From a bacterium (GTDB lineage: Bacteria > Hinthialibacterota > Hinthialibacteria > OLB16), in assembly GCA_022072055.1 (NCBI GenBank), contig JAJVIK010000010.1:224627-288626 (forward strand): a DNA stretch of 64,000 nt. The letters run 5' to 3'. The position numbers and the translations under genes are program-made. Below, piece by piece: positions 45,756 through 54,517 of this stretch. The notes beneath the pieces are model-generated. The model made no database searches and was not told where the DNA came from. It saw only the letters and a program-made list of their open reading frames with translations. Each line of letters begins with the position of its first letter. Positions within the stretch are counted from its first letter, which is position 1.

Positions 45756-46817
45756 TCATCCGCTCTTTCGGATTTGCAGAATTTCGGAGACCCCATCCAG
45801 CCCGCGAAGCCCCTCTCCGCTGATGGGGAAATTCTCCAGGGAAACATGCCCGGCGGGGCAGGATAGGACCCCATACTTAAACAAACGGTAGGGTCGCCAA
45901 TGGTCCTTCCGATACGCCCCAATCTCCTCCCAATGAAAGGCGTCCTCGCTGACCAGGATTGAGCTCTCCTTCCGTTTGATCGCGGGCCCTTTCTCGACCG
46001 TGGTGAAGGCCACATGAACCCCCTCCACCGTGGTGGCCCCATACCAGACCGAACAATCAACCGGATCGCCTCGCTCGAAACTTGCCGAGGAACGCTCCAT
46101 CCGGCAGGCGAAGTTCTGGTCGATATGGCTGTCTGTAAGCCAACAGACATGTTCGGGAGTGAAATACAGGCGGACCGCGCGCCACATCTGAGTCCCATCC
46201 CCGAAGCGGTCCATGGTGGCGAAACGGTCATGGGATCGGAAGAAGTAGCACTCGTTCGCGTAATCGCCGGTGGTGCACCACAGCGCTCCGGGATCGAACG
46301 GATCGGGGTAGATTCCGTGAATGTGTCGGATGGCCCCAGCCGGAAACTCGTGAGCGAGTTCCCATTCGGTCAGGTCGGGGGAGACCTTCCAGAGGCGAAC
46401 CGGGCCGCGCCCCGGATTCCGGAAGTACTCTCCAAAATAAGTCCAGCCTTGGTCGTCCTCTCCCAGGCCGCCATGCAGAACACAGTCTCCCTGGATCGAA
46501 AAGAGAGGTTGTGGAGGCGATCCTGGAGGGATCCGATAGACAGATCCTCCGCGAATGCCCAAGAGGTTCCCGGCGGCGTTTACATACAGATTGCACTTGT
46601 CGGCGCGAGTCGGGCGCGCGGCCAGACGGCAGAACCCGAAGAAATCGCGCGGCGCGACAAAGGGAAAGTCCACTGTCCGACGCCACTCGGCGCCATCAAA
46701 GAAGACCACGGCGCGCTTGTGGGTCCCCCACGCCGTTCCATCCGGAAGGACATGATGGACTTGGGTGACATGAGGCAGGCGCTCAAGGGTTTGGATGGTC
46801 CAGGACGTGTAGGGCAT
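45756..46817 (-). CDS. Hypothetical beta-propeller-like protein
   Basis: 353 aa; family not recognised. Repeated short blocks resembling propeller or sialidase blades are seen: NAAGNLLGIRGGSVYRI, RLWKVSPDLTEWELAHEF, FRSHDRFATMDRFGDG, ILVSEDAFHWEEIG. No leader peptide, so probably cytoplasmic. ATG 46817 is used; a TTG immediately before it is possible and no good ribosome site is visible. First gene of the formyltransferase operon. Such proteins occur in polysaccharide clusters, but that link is an inference. Confidence 0.55.
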   Translation of the reverse strand: MPYTSWTIQTLERLPHVTQVHHVLPDGTAWGTHKRAVVFFDGAEWRRTVDFPFVAPRDFFGFCRLAARPTRADKCNLYVNAAGNLLGIRGGSVYRIPPGSPPQPLFSIQGDCVLHGGLGEDDQGWTYFGEYFRNPGRGPVRLWKVSPDLTEWELAHEFPAGAIRHIHGIYPDPFDPGALWCTTGDYANECYFFRSHDRFATMDRFGDGTQMWRAVRLYFTPEHVCWLTDSHIDQNFACRMERSSASFERGDPVDCSVWYGATTVEGVHVAFTTVEKGPAIKRKESSILVSEDAFHWEEIGAYRKDHWRPYRLFKYGVLSCPAGHVSLENFPISGEGLRGLDGVSEILQIRKSG

Positions 46818-46930
46818 CAATCGGTCTTATCGGATGTTGCTCTTCAACTCGGAAGAAGCAGGCTGGTCCGGCCCCCACGGTTCAGGAGCAATAACAATCG
46901 TCCCACCTGATCGAAAACCGTGCTTTCGCC

Positions 46931-46950
46931 CTCGGCATTCCATCGCCGAG
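46931..46950 (-). terminator. Weak hairpin after the DUF4926-like pseudogene
   Basis: CTCGGC (46931-46936), 8-base loop, GCCGAG (46945-46950), starting 5 bases beyond the pseudogene stop on the minus strand. No T-run; a second small stem follows. Could end the EtfD-DUF6883-DUF4926 transcript. Confidence 0.3.
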
Positions 46951-46955
46951 CATTC

Positions 46956-47182
46956 TTACCGGGCTGTCGGGTGAGAATGAGTAAGTTCCACCGTGGGCAG
47001 AAGCTTGATCTGTTGTTCAGTTAAAACAACCAACGCGATTGTCCCCCCATCCGGAGAGCAAAACTCAACATGGTAACCATCGGGGTCCCGATGCTCAAAG
47101 ACAACCGTGCCGATACCCCGAACTTGAGCCCATATTCTGGGAGGTCAACCGTCAGCTCGACAGGATCCGGTTCCTCTATCAT
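46956..47182 (-). pseudogene. DUF4926-like protein, frameshifted
   Basis: Frame one from ATG 47182 (SD GAGGAGGA) reads MIEEPDPVELTVDLPEYGLKFG. The family pattern then continues in another frame: GIGTVVFEHRDPDGYHVEF, CSPDGGTIALVVLTEQQ, then IKLLP to a TAA at 46956-46958. The break is at the run of four G (plus-strand CCCC, 47116-47119): one missing base would restore a 75-residue protein. DUF4926 proteins are small, frequently partnered with another small gene, and of unproven function. The frameshift could be real or a sequencing error in a homopolymer. Confidence 0.65.
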
Positions 47183-47279
47183 GTCCCAATCCTCCTCCTC
47201 GTTCTCCTCAGGGCGGATTCCAGGATCAAGGGCGGTTCCGCGGCACAAGGTGCGCGGAAACGAGAGTGGGTATGCCCCC

Positions 47280-47570
47280 TTACTTGACAATCCACATGCT
47301 CCTGATCCACTGAGACTCCTTCTCAGGCACATTCATCTCCCCTTCAACAGTGTAGCCCGCGCCATGGGGACTCTCATCAATTGTCCGGATCTCATGCCTC
47401 TGGACATGATCATACAACAGTTCCGCAAGTACGCGCCACTCTTCTCTTTTGAAGCCGCAATTCATGAAGTGAATTGCCTTCGGGGAGCCGGATGGGTGGC
47501 TTGGGTTTAGCGGATAATCCACAACTTTTCGCGTAGGGACCACCGCCATTTCTCGGTTTGGAACCTTCAT
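47280..47570 (-). CDS. DUF6883-like small protein, probably truncated by a stop
   Basis: 96 aa. MKVPNREMAVVPTRKVVDYPLNP followed by HPSGSPKAIHF fits the DUF6883-type opening (N-terminal AVV..RKL.DY.LNP.HP.G..KA). The frame ends WIVK, then TAA (47280-47282). Reading past the stop gives GGIPTLVSAHLVP and a second stop at 47226-47228; this resembles the usual family tail (IRxGED-PRLxSCYVL), so the TAA is probably a nonsense mutation in a ~113-residue gene. It starts 11 bases after the Fe-S oxidoreductase stop and 43-100 bases before the DUF4926 remnant. Family identity is from memory of the pattern and is moderate. Confidence 0.55.
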   Translation of the reverse strand: MKVPNREMAVVPTRKVVDYPLNPSHPSGSPKAIHFMNCGFKREEWRVLAELLYDHVQRHEIRTIDESPHGAGYTVEGEMNVPEKESQWIRSMWIVK

Positions 47571-47581
47571 TGCGGCGATGA

Positions 47582-49648
47582 TCAGCCCGAGATCCGCTCC
47601 GCCACCAACTCGGCGATGTCGAAGACCTGAAGGTCCTCCCTCCCCTTCTCCTTGAGTCCGTCCTTGAGCATGGTCTTACAGAAGGGGCAAGCCACGGCAA
47701 CCTGTTTCGCGCCGGAGGCGATCACCTCCTCGGAGCGCTCGATGTTGATCTTCCTATCGCCCAGGTGCTCCTCCATCCACATCCGGCCCCCACCCGCGCC
47801 GCAACAAAAACTCCTCTCTCGTGTCCTTTGCATTTCAGCAAGTTCAAGACCCGCCGCGCGCGCGAGGTTGCGCGGCTCCTCATAAATGTCGTTGTGACGA
47901 CCGAGATAGCAGGAGTCGTGGTAGACCGTGGCAAGGGACTCGCCGATTTCGATCCCCGCGAGCCTCCCCGCGCGGATCAATTCATCGACATACTCGCTGT
48001 GATGGAGAACCTCGTAGCGCCCCCCGAGCTGCGGGTACTCGTTAGCCAGGGTGTGAAAGCAGTGCGGGCAGCCGGTCACAATCCGCTTGACACCATAACC
48101 ATTGAGCGTTTCGACAGCCATCTGGGCGAGCGTGACATACAGGTATTCGTGGCCGATTCTGCGCGCGGGGTCGCCGCAGCATTGCTCCTCCTTCCCGAGG
48201 ATGGCGAAGGACACATTCGCCGCCTTGAGGATCTTGGCGAGCGCGCGAGTCGCCGGTTTGGCGCGGACATCGAAGGATCCCGCGCATCCCACCCACAGGA
48301 GGATTTCCGGCTCAGCCCCCTGCTCCAGGGTCGGAACCTCGAGGCCCTTGGCCCAATCGGCGCGGGCGCTGTTATCGAGTCCCCAGGGGTTCCCCGCCTT
48401 TTCCAGATTTTGAAGGGTGATCTGCGCCTCGCTCGGAAAGCTGCTTTCCATCATCACCCGCGCGCGGCGCAGATCGAGAATCGCGGGGATGTGCTCTATG
48501 AAGAGCGGGCATTCCCGCATGCAGGCCCCGCAAGTGGTGCAGGACCAGATTTCATCCTCGGTGATCGCATTTCCCACCAACGCCGGGAATTCCGCCACGG
48601 CTTCCCCGGCGGCCAGCTTTCCAGCGACCGGCTCCCACACCTTCCGGATGGAAACCATGATCCGCTTGGGGCTGAGCGGCTTGCCGGTGATGGTGGCCGG
48701 ACAGTGCAGCTCGCAGCGCCCGCATTTCACGCACACATCGCTGTCGAAGAGGGTCTTCCAGCCGAACTGGTCGAGCGTGGTCACCCCGAAGGATTCCGCC
48801 TCCTCCATGTTCGCGATGGGCTGGAGCGCGCCGGTTGATTCAAAACGCGCGAAGAAGATGTTGGCCGGTCCTGTAAAGGCATGCAGCAGAATGCTATAGG
48901 CAAAGCCGAGGATGAAACCGAGGGACAGGACCGCGTGCCCCCACCACATCACCAGGTGTTGCGCCTTGGGGGACACCGCCGCCGAGGGGAGGACCAGGGA
49001 GAGCATGTAGCCGATGGGCGAGGCCCATTTCTCAAGCGCGCTTTCGGCCTCGACAATGTGGTCCCCCTCGATCACGAACGCCGAATGGGCGATCCGCGCG
49101 GCCTCGACATAGAACCCCGTGAGAGTGACCGCCAGGAGGAAAACAGTCCATTTGCCGAAGCCGGTGTTGCCGTACAGATGGCGGGGCTTGAGGAAGGCGC
49201 GTCGGTAAAGGGCCATCAGGCAGCCCACCACAACCATCACCCCGGCAAGGTCGAGGATAAAGGAAAACACGGAATAGAAATGGCCGAACAGAAAGGCCAC
49301 CGGGCGGATGCCCAGCAGTTTCTGGCAGATGTCCCGTTCGATCGCAACCAGAACAGTCCCGATGAAGAGCAATACAAAACCGACCAGGATCAGCGTGTGC
49401 ATCTTCCCGGCATAGGAGTGTGTCAGGATGCGCCGCTGCCCAAAGCCGGTGCGAACCACGCGCAAAAGGCGCTCCCAAGTCCGGTCCCAACGAATCTCCG
49501 GCTGGCCCAAGGCCCTCCACATCCGGACTCGCTGAAAGAAGCCGTAAACCACTCCGGCGACCAGAAGGATTCCGACCACGGGGATGAACAGGTCGATGCC
49601 GGGGAATTCGACATTCCAGTAGATGGGTCGAGTCAGTTGCGGATTCAC
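47582..49648 (-). CDS. EtfD/HdrD-like membrane iron-sulfur oxidoreductase
   Basis: 688 aa. Residues 1-300 hold five or six helices like the NarI/HdrE heme-b membrane subunit (LILVGFVLLFIGTVLVAIE). Then two [4Fe-4S] sites (CVKCGRCELHCP and CTTCGACMRECP) and two CCG domains of the HdrB/GlpC type (EQCCGDPARRIG, SFCCGAGGG). Such fusions take electrons from electron-transfer flavoprotein or similar donors to menaquinone. GTG 49648 is selected: GCAGGAGG lies 9-10 bases upstream and the membrane domain starts just after. An acyl-CoA-linked role fits the enoyl-CoA hydratase 2 kb away; etfAB are not in the window. Confidence 0.83.
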   Translation of the reverse strand: MNPQLTRPIYWNVEFPGIDLFIPVVGILLVAGVVYGFFQRVRMWRALGQPEIRWDRTWERLLRVVRTGFGQRRILTHSYAGKMHTLILVGFVLLFIGTVLVAIERDICQKLLGIRPVAFLFGHFYSVFSFILDLAGVMVVVGCLMALYRRAFLKPRHLYGNTGFGKWTVFLLAVTLTGFYVEAARIAHSAFVIEGDHIVEAESALEKWASPIGYMLSLVLPSAAVSPKAQHLVMWWGHAVLSLGFILGFAYSILLHAFTGPANIFFARFESTGALQPIANMEEAESFGVTTLDQFGWKTLFDSDVCVKCGRCELHCPATITGKPLSPKRIMVSIRKVWEPVAGKLAAGEAVAEFPALVGNAITEDEIWSCTTCGACMRECPLFIEHIPAILDLRRARVMMESSFPSEAQITLQNLEKAGNPWGLDNSARADWAKGLEVPTLEQGAEPEILLWVGCAGSFDVRAKPATRALAKILKAANVSFAILGKEEQCCGDPARRIGHEYLYVTLAQMAVETLNGYGVKRIVTGCPHCFHTLANEYPQLGGRYEVLHHSEYVDELIRAGRLAGIEIGESLATVYHDSCYLGRHNDIYEEPRNLARAAGLELAEMQRTRERSFCCGAGGGRMWMEEHLGDRKINIERSEEVIASGAKQVAVACPFCKTMLKDGLKEKGREDLQVFDIAELVAERISG

Positions 49649-49673
49649 AAATAAAAGCCTCCTGCAAGCGGGA

Positions 49674-50663
49674 TCAAGGGATAGAGTAAACCAGCTCTTC
49701 GAGTGTGTGGGGAGGTCTGGCGAGGAAGGTTGCGCGATCCATCGGGGCGACCTTGAGCGCGCCCGCGAGACGGCAGTGGCACCAGGTGAGCGTGATCTGC
49801 GCTGTGAGGACGGTCTGTTCCGAGGGTGAGAGTGGCGCGCCGGCTTCTTCATAAACCTGCAGGAATTCCGCGAACAGCTCGGGCCGTGGATTGGGAGTTT
49901 GTGTGAGCGACCAGATATCTCCTCCCTCGATCCGGCTGGAGTGAGTGGAGCAGCAGAAGAGAAAGGCGTAGGCGAGGTCATAAATCCGCGCCTGCCAGCC
50001 GCACCAATCGAGGTCGAGAAAGGCGGCGATCCGGCCCTCCCGAACAAGGAGGTTGGCGGGCTGGATATCGCCGTGGATCAGGGTGTGAGGGAGGCTGGCG
50101 AAGAGAGGATCGGGGAGCGCCTCGGCGGCTCGGATGACCCATTCCCTGTACCGGGAGACTTGTGGCGCGGCATTCGGAGAGGTCTGGAGGATCTCATTGG
50201 CCTGAGAGAGTAAGACATTCGGGTCTGTTTCTCCGCGTGGACCCAGCTTCTCCAAGCGCTCCGGAAAGTCCGCGCCCGCGGCGTGAAAACGCGCTAACGC
50301 TTCGGCAAGGGCGCGCAGGTGGCTTCGGTCTCCTTCAACCAGGGGACCGCCTTGAATGAAAGGATAGACCTCCCAATGACCCTCTTGCGAGGAGATCGGG
50401 CCGGGGTGAGCGAGTTGGAGGCTTGGAACCACCGGAACCCCCTTCCCCGCCAGGAATTCCAGGGCACGACGATCAAACTCCAGCCGAGCCGGTTCGCAGT
50501 ACCCCGGAAAACGTCGCCTGACGACCCAGGCTCCCTTGGAGGTTTCCACTTTGAGGTTGAGGTTCCGAGTTCCGGGGAGAATCGCAATCGCCGCGGGAGA
50601 TCCCACCTCGAACTCAGCGCAAACGGTTTCCAGGACGGCTCGAATCTTGTCGGGGATTTCCAT
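49674..50663 (-). CDS. APH/choline-kinase-like phosphotransferase
   Basis: 329 aa aminoglycoside-phosphotransferase fold. Brenner motif [12 protein letters not shown] (catalytic Asp) and metal Asp in FLDLDWCGW are present; N-lobe has [20 protein letters not shown]. Could phosphorylate homoserine, choline, ethanolamine or a sugar. ATG 50663 is preferred (GGAAGGG upstream); 50681 and 50708 are alternatives. Ends 25 bases before the EtfD-like gene. A choline kinase would pair with pcs elsewhere in the window, but nothing in the sequence decides this. Confidence 0.75.
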   Translation of the reverse strand: MEIPDKIRAVLETVCAEFEVGSPAAIAILPGTRNLNLKVETSKGAWVVRRRFPGYCEPARLEFDRRALEFLAGKGVPVVPSLQLAHPGPISSQEGHWEVYPFIQGGPLVEGDRSHLRALAEALARFHAAGADFPERLEKLGPRGETDPNVLLSQANEILQTSPNAAPQVSRYREWVIRAAEALPDPLFASLPHTLIHGDIQPANLLVREGRIAAFLDLDWCGWQARIYDLAYAFLFCCSTHSSRIEGGDIWSLTQTPNPRPELFAEFLQVYEEAGAPLSPSEQTVLTAQITLTWCHCRLAGALKVAPMDRATFLARPPHTLEELVYSIP

Positions 50664-50763
50664 GCCCAATTCCCTTCCCATCCCCGGTGGTTTCGAGGGA
50701 TGGGGCACGCTAAGATCAAACGAAATCAGCCCCTTCGCAAGGAGTCACGAGGTTCTTGCCAAA

Positions 50764-51897
50764 ATGAAGATTGAGCGTAATCCCACGCGCCCCGTTTGGG
50801 TGCGTGACCTTCAGATCGGAGGCGGGGCCCCGATCAGCTACCAGAGCATGACCGCCACCCGAACCCAGGATGTGGAGGCCACGGTCGCGCTCACCACCGC
50901 CCTGGCGGCCGCGGGCGCGGACCTGGTTCGGATCGCGATCGACAGCCGCAAGGACCTGGAGGCGTTGATTCAGGTCCGGGAGCGAACCACGGCGAGACTC
51001 GTGGTGGACCTTCAGGAGAACTATCCGCTGGCGGAGCATGTGGCTCCGCATGTGGACAAGATTCGGTACAACCCGGGGCACCTGCATCATCTCGAGCGCG
51101 ACAAACCGGTCGAGGACAAGGTGCAGGCTCTGGCGGACATCGCCGCGAAGAACGACTGCGCTCTGCGCATAGGGGTGAACTGCGGCTCCGTGGCCCCGGA
51201 CTTCCTCGAGCGCTATCCCGAGGATCCGATGGAGGCGTTGGTGGCCAGCGCGCTCTTCCACGCCGAGCTGTTGGATCGCTATGGATTCGCTCGCTATGTG
51301 GTGTCCCTCAAGGATTCCGATCCGAGGAAAGTCATCGAGGCCAACAAGCGCTTCGCCAGGGAGCGTCCCGATGTCCCGATCCACTTGGGCGTGACCGAGG
51401 CGGGGCTGCCCCCGGATGGGGTCATCAAGACTCGAATCGCCTTTGAGCAGCTCCTGTCCGCCGGAATCGGGGACACCTTGCGGGTGTCGCTCACCGTGCC
51501 GAACCATCGCAAGCATGAGGAAATCGAGGCGGGGCGGCGGATTGTGGAGGATGTTTATGCCGGACGATTTCGTTCGGTCCCGGAGTTCTTCGGCCAGGGC
51601 CTGAACATCATCTCGTGCCCCTCGTGCTCGCGAGTCGAGAACGAGGCGTTTGTGGAACTTGCGGAGAAGGTGAAAGAGATGAGCGCCTATGCCGCCGGCA
51701 GGAATGTGACCATCGCGGTTATGGGGTGCCGTGTCAATGGGCCGGGTGAGACCGATGACGCCGACCTGGGGCTGTGGTGTGGTCCGACCCATGTCAACCT
51801 GAAGCGCAAGGAGGAGTCCCTTGGCTCGTTTCCCTATGACGAGGTGCTGGACCGCCTGCGGGACGAGTTGGATTCGTTGATTGCCGCGAGGGTGTAA
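50764..51897 (+). CDS. ispG: 4-hydroxy-3-methylbut-2-enyl diphosphate synthase
   Basis: 377 aa. [4Fe-4S] enzyme of the MEP isoprenoid pathway, converting MEcPP to HMBPP. Barrel opening [18 protein letters not shown] and the cluster ligands CPSC plus CRVNGPGE near the C-terminus are clear; the bacterial short form without the plant-type insert. ATG 50764 begins the conserved region; a longer frame to 50536 lies over the divergent kinase gene. The ribosome site is weak (GAGG 13 bases upstream). Confidence 0.95.
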   Translation: MKIERNPTRPVWVRDLQIGGGAPISYQSMTATRTQDVEATVALTTALAAAGADLVRIAIDSRKDLEALIQVRERTTARLVVDLQENYPLAEHVAPHVDKIRYNPGHLHHLERDKPVEDKVQALADIAAKNDCALRIGVNCGSVAPDFLERYPEDPMEALVASALFHAELLDRYGFARYVVSLKDSDPRKVIEANKRFARERPDVPIHLGVTEAGLPPDGVIKTRIAFEQLLSAGIGDTLRVSLTVPNHRKHEEIEAGRRIVEDVYAGRFRSVPEFFGQGLNIISCPSCSRVENEAFVELAEKVKEMSAYAAGRNVTIAVMGCRVNGPGETDDADLGLWCGPTHVNLKRKEESLGSFPYDEVLDRLRDELDSLIAARV

Positions 51898-51939
51898 GCT
51901 CCCCCCGCTTTCAGATTTCCTTTCGTAAGGAGGCTGGCC

Positions 51940-52725
51940 TTGAATCCTGTCGTTACAACCCAACAAGTCGGCGCGGTGAAATGGATCCGCTTCAACCGCC
52001 CTGAGGTGCGCAACGCGGTGGGGGTGGAAAGCGCGGACCGACTGTGTGAAGAGCTCCTCGCGGCAGAAAAGGAGAAGGCGCGCGTCGTGGTGGTCACCGG
52101 AACCGGCGGCTCTTTCTGTTCCGGGGCGGATCTCAAGGCGGTGAACGTGAATGTGACCGACCGAGGGGCGATCTCCTCGATCTTGGAAGACCATTATCAC
52201 CCGATGCTGCTCGCGTTGGCCGAGCTTCCGATGCCGGTGATCGCGGCGGTGGATGGCGCGGCGGCGGGGATCGGGTGCGACATCGCGTTGGCCTGTGACA
52301 TTCGCCTCGCGAGCACCAATGCGGTGTTCTCGGAGATCTTTGGGCAGGTCGGCCTGATTCCGGATGGCGGTGGAACCTTCACCCTTCAGCGGATCGTGGG
52401 GATGGGGCGCGCGCTGGAAATGACCCTCTCCTGCCGGAAGGTCGGCGCGCGCCAGGCGCTTGCCTGGGGGATTGTGAGTCGAGTCTTCCCGGTCGAGCGG
52501 TTTGAGCAGGATGTGCAAGCATACGCCGAGCATCTGGCGATGGGCGCTCCGCTCGCGATGGCCCGCGCCAAGAAGGCCATCCGTGAGGCGAGCGAAAACC
52601 GAACCTTCGAACAGGCGCTCAAACGTGAGGCCGAGCTCCAGCAGGACCTGTTCGTGTCCAAGGATTTTCACGAGGGGGTCTCGGCCTTTGTCCAAAAACG
52701 GCCTCCCCGGTTCACCGGCGAATGA
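51940..52725 (+). CDS. Enoyl-CoA hydratase/isomerase family protein
   Basis: 261 aa crotonase fold. Oxyanion-hole segments SFCSGADLKAV and DGAAAGIGCDIALACDIRLAS, and FGQVGLIPDGGGTFTLQRIVG with the second acidic position occupied by Asp in PDGGG. Starts with TTG 51940, fixed by TAAGGAGG 5 bases before. Its stop overlaps the dehydrogenase ATG. Likely acts in fatty-acid or aromatic-acid beta-oxidation; substrate chain unknown. Confidence 0.87.
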   Translation: MNPVVTTQQVGAVKWIRFNRPEVRNAVGVESADRLCEELLAAEKEKARVVVVTGTGGSFCSGADLKAVNVNVTDRGAISSILEDHYHPMLLALAELPMPVIAAVDGAAAGIGCDIALACDIRLASTNAVFSEIFGQVGLIPDGGGTFTLQRIVGMGRALEMTLSCRKVGARQALAWGIVSRVFPVERFEQDVQAYAEHLAMGAPLAMARAKKAIREASENRTFEQALKREAELQQDLFVSKDFHEGVSAFVQKRPPRFTGE

Positions 52726-53816
52726 CTGCGTCGCTTCCCTCCACCATGCGGGCCGCGCGGCTTTACGCCCCCGGCCCGGTGGTGATCGAGGAGATCCCCA
52801 CGCCGAAGCCCGGTCCCGGCGAGATCCTGCTTCAGGTGATGGCCTGCGGTGTCTGCGGCTCGGATGTCCACATCACGGTGGAGAAATCCCAGTTCCTCAA
52901 GGAATACCCACGGACTCCGGGCCACGAGAGCTCCGGGGTGGTGGCGGCGGTTGGCGAAGGGGTGCTCGGATGGGGCGTGGGCGACCGCGCGGCGGTGTGG
53001 TGCGGGGTGGCCTGCCGGGAATGCCGCGCCTGCCGCGAGGGGGATGAGAACCTGTGCGAGAATTTTCGTGTTCTGGGGTATGACCTGGATGGGGCTTACG
53101 CCGAATACATGCGCGTTCCCACCTCATGCCTGATTCCCCTGGATGACCGAGTGCCTTTCGAAATCGGGGCGATCCTCTCGGACGCGGTCTCGACCCCCTA
53201 CTATGCACTCGCGGTCCGAGGGGGGCTTAAGGCCGGGGAGACCGTGGCGGTGTTCGGGTGCGGAGGACTCGGTCTGCACGCGGTTCTGCTCGCAAAGATG
53301 CTGGGGTCGGTCCGAGTATTCGCGGTGGATGTTCGCGAGGAGGCCCTTGAGCGCGCCGCCGCCTATGGGGCCGATGTTCTCATCCGGGCAGACTTGGACC
53401 GTCCCTATAAGGCCATCCGCGAGGCCACTTCCGGGCGGGGCGTGGACTTGGCCATCGAACTGGTGGGGAGGGTCGATTCCATTGAGGAGGGATCGAAGTG
53501 CTTGGCCCACCGGGGGCGGCTTGTCTTGGTTGGAATCGGTCGGATTCGCCCACGGATGCCCCTGATCGAACCGTTCGTGGCCTTCAGCCACTCGATCCTC
53601 GGCTCGTTCGGCGCTCGCAAGGAGGACCTCGCGCGATTGGTGGAGTACGCCGCCGAGGGTAAGCTCGACCTCTCCCGCTCGATCAGCGCGCTGCGTCCGC
53701 TGGAGGAGCTGAACGACTGCCTGGAGGATCTCCACCAAAAGCGGGGGGATCCGGTCCGGATTGTGATTCAGCCAAACCACCGTCCCGTTGTCCCAAGCGG
53801 GGACCGCGGGCTATAG
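52722..53816 (+). CDS. Zinc-dependent alcohol dehydrogenase (MDR family)
   Basis: 364 aa. Catalytic zinc region CGVCGSDVH and GHESSG; structural zinc Cys in CRECRACREGDENLC; NAD-binding FGCGGLGLHAVLLAKMLG. Coupled by ATGA overlap to the enoyl-CoA hydratase, so a hydroxyacyl- or cyclic-alcohol-CoA intermediate may be its substrate, as with 6-hydroxycyclohexene-carbonyl-CoA dehydrogenases. A plain sugar alcohol or threonine dehydrogenase is equally compatible. Confidence 0.85.
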   Translation: MTASLPSTMRAARLYAPGPVVIEEIPTPKPGPGEILLQVMACGVCGSDVHITVEKSQFLKEYPRTPGHESSGVVAAVGEGVLGWGVGDRAAVWCGVACRECRACREGDENLCENFRVLGYDLDGAYAEYMRVPTSCLIPLDDRVPFEIGAILSDAVSTPYYALAVRGGLKAGETVAVFGCGGLGLHAVLLAKMLGSVRVFAVDVREEALERAAAYGADVLIRADLDRPYKAIREATSGRGVDLAIELVGRVDSIEEGSKCLAHRGRLVLVGIGRIRPRMPLIEPFVAFSHSILGSFGARKEDLARLVEYAAEGKLDLSRSISALRPLEELNDCLEDLHQKRGDPVRIVIQPNHRPVVPSGDRGL

Positions 53817-53861
53817 TAAGGACACGCGGACACCGCTGAACCTGTTTGGGAGGACTTTCCG

Positions 53862-54485
53862 ATGAACCGTTGGCTCCGATTTCTGAAGGGTTTTCTAGTC
53901 TTCGCCCTGTGCGTCACGGTCGCGGTCTATTGGTCGGGCTGCGGTTCAAGCACAAATCCGCCGGAGGCGGGCCATTCGCATGGTCCCGGGGAGCATGACC
54001 ACGACCATGAAGGCGAGGAGTCGCACGACCATGACCACGACCATGAAGGGGAGGCGGAACATGATCACGATCATGAAGAAGGCGAGGGAGGTCATGGACA
54101 TGCTCACTCCGCGCCGCATGGCGGGACTCTGATCGCGCTCGGAGAACACTTCGCGCATTTGGAGCTGGTGGTGGACGCCACCGCGGGAAAGGCCACCGTG
54201 TATGCCCTGGATGGTGAAGCCGAGAAGCCGCTCCGGCTCCCCCAAGAGAAGATTGTGCTTTCAATCACCCGCAAGGTTGGGGATGCCGTCTCCAGCGCCA
54301 CCCTGGAACTCTTGGCGGTCACCAATCCGCTCACCGGCGAGCAGGTGGGGGATTCCTCGGAGTTTTCCGGCGAGTCGGAGCTCCTTAAGGACGCGGACCG
54401 TTTCGAGGGGGTGGTCCAATCCGTTTCCATCCAGGGGGAGACCCTGGAGGGGGTCCGGTTCGCCTACCCCGAGGGGAACGAATGA
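53862..54485 (+). CDS. Histidine-rich metal-binding lipoprotein
   Basis: 207 aa. Leader with lipobox WSGC (Cys about 27), then residues 38-85 consist of His-Asp/His-Glu tandem repeats (EHDHDHEGEE, HDHDHDHEGE, EHDHDHEEGE, GHGHAHSAPH), ending in PHGG. The C-terminal half is a beta-rich domain (HFAHLELVVDATAGKATVY). Such proteins bind zinc, nickel or copper in the periplasm. Its stop is overlapped by a small upstream Met of the DUF3299 gene frame. Given the hydrogenase genes, nickel storage is possible, but zinc is the commoner ligand for this layout. Confidence 0.75.
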   Translation: MNRWLRFLKGFLVFALCVTVAVYWSGCGSSTNPPEAGHSHGPGEHDHDHEGEESHDHDHDHEGEAEHDHDHEEGEGGHGHAHSAPHGGTLIALGEHFAHLELVVDATAGKATVYALDGEAEKPLRLPQEKIVLSITRKVGDAVSSATLELLAVTNPLTGEQVGDSSEFSGESELLKDADRFEGVVQSVSIQGETLEGVRFAYPEGNE

Positions 54486-54517
54486 GCGCGAATCGACGGT
54501 TTAAGGAAAGGAGGTCC

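Noticed and set aside
50716..52695. 659-codon minus-strand frame opposite ispG and the enoyl-CoA hydratase
   Set aside because: Both plus-strand genes carry clear family motifs; the antisense frame has none and no ribosome site.
53990..54110. Tandem DNA repeats in the His-rich gene as a CRISPR or VNTR
   Set aside because: They are short coding repeats of His-Asp/His-Glu codons in frame, irregular in length, with no spacers.
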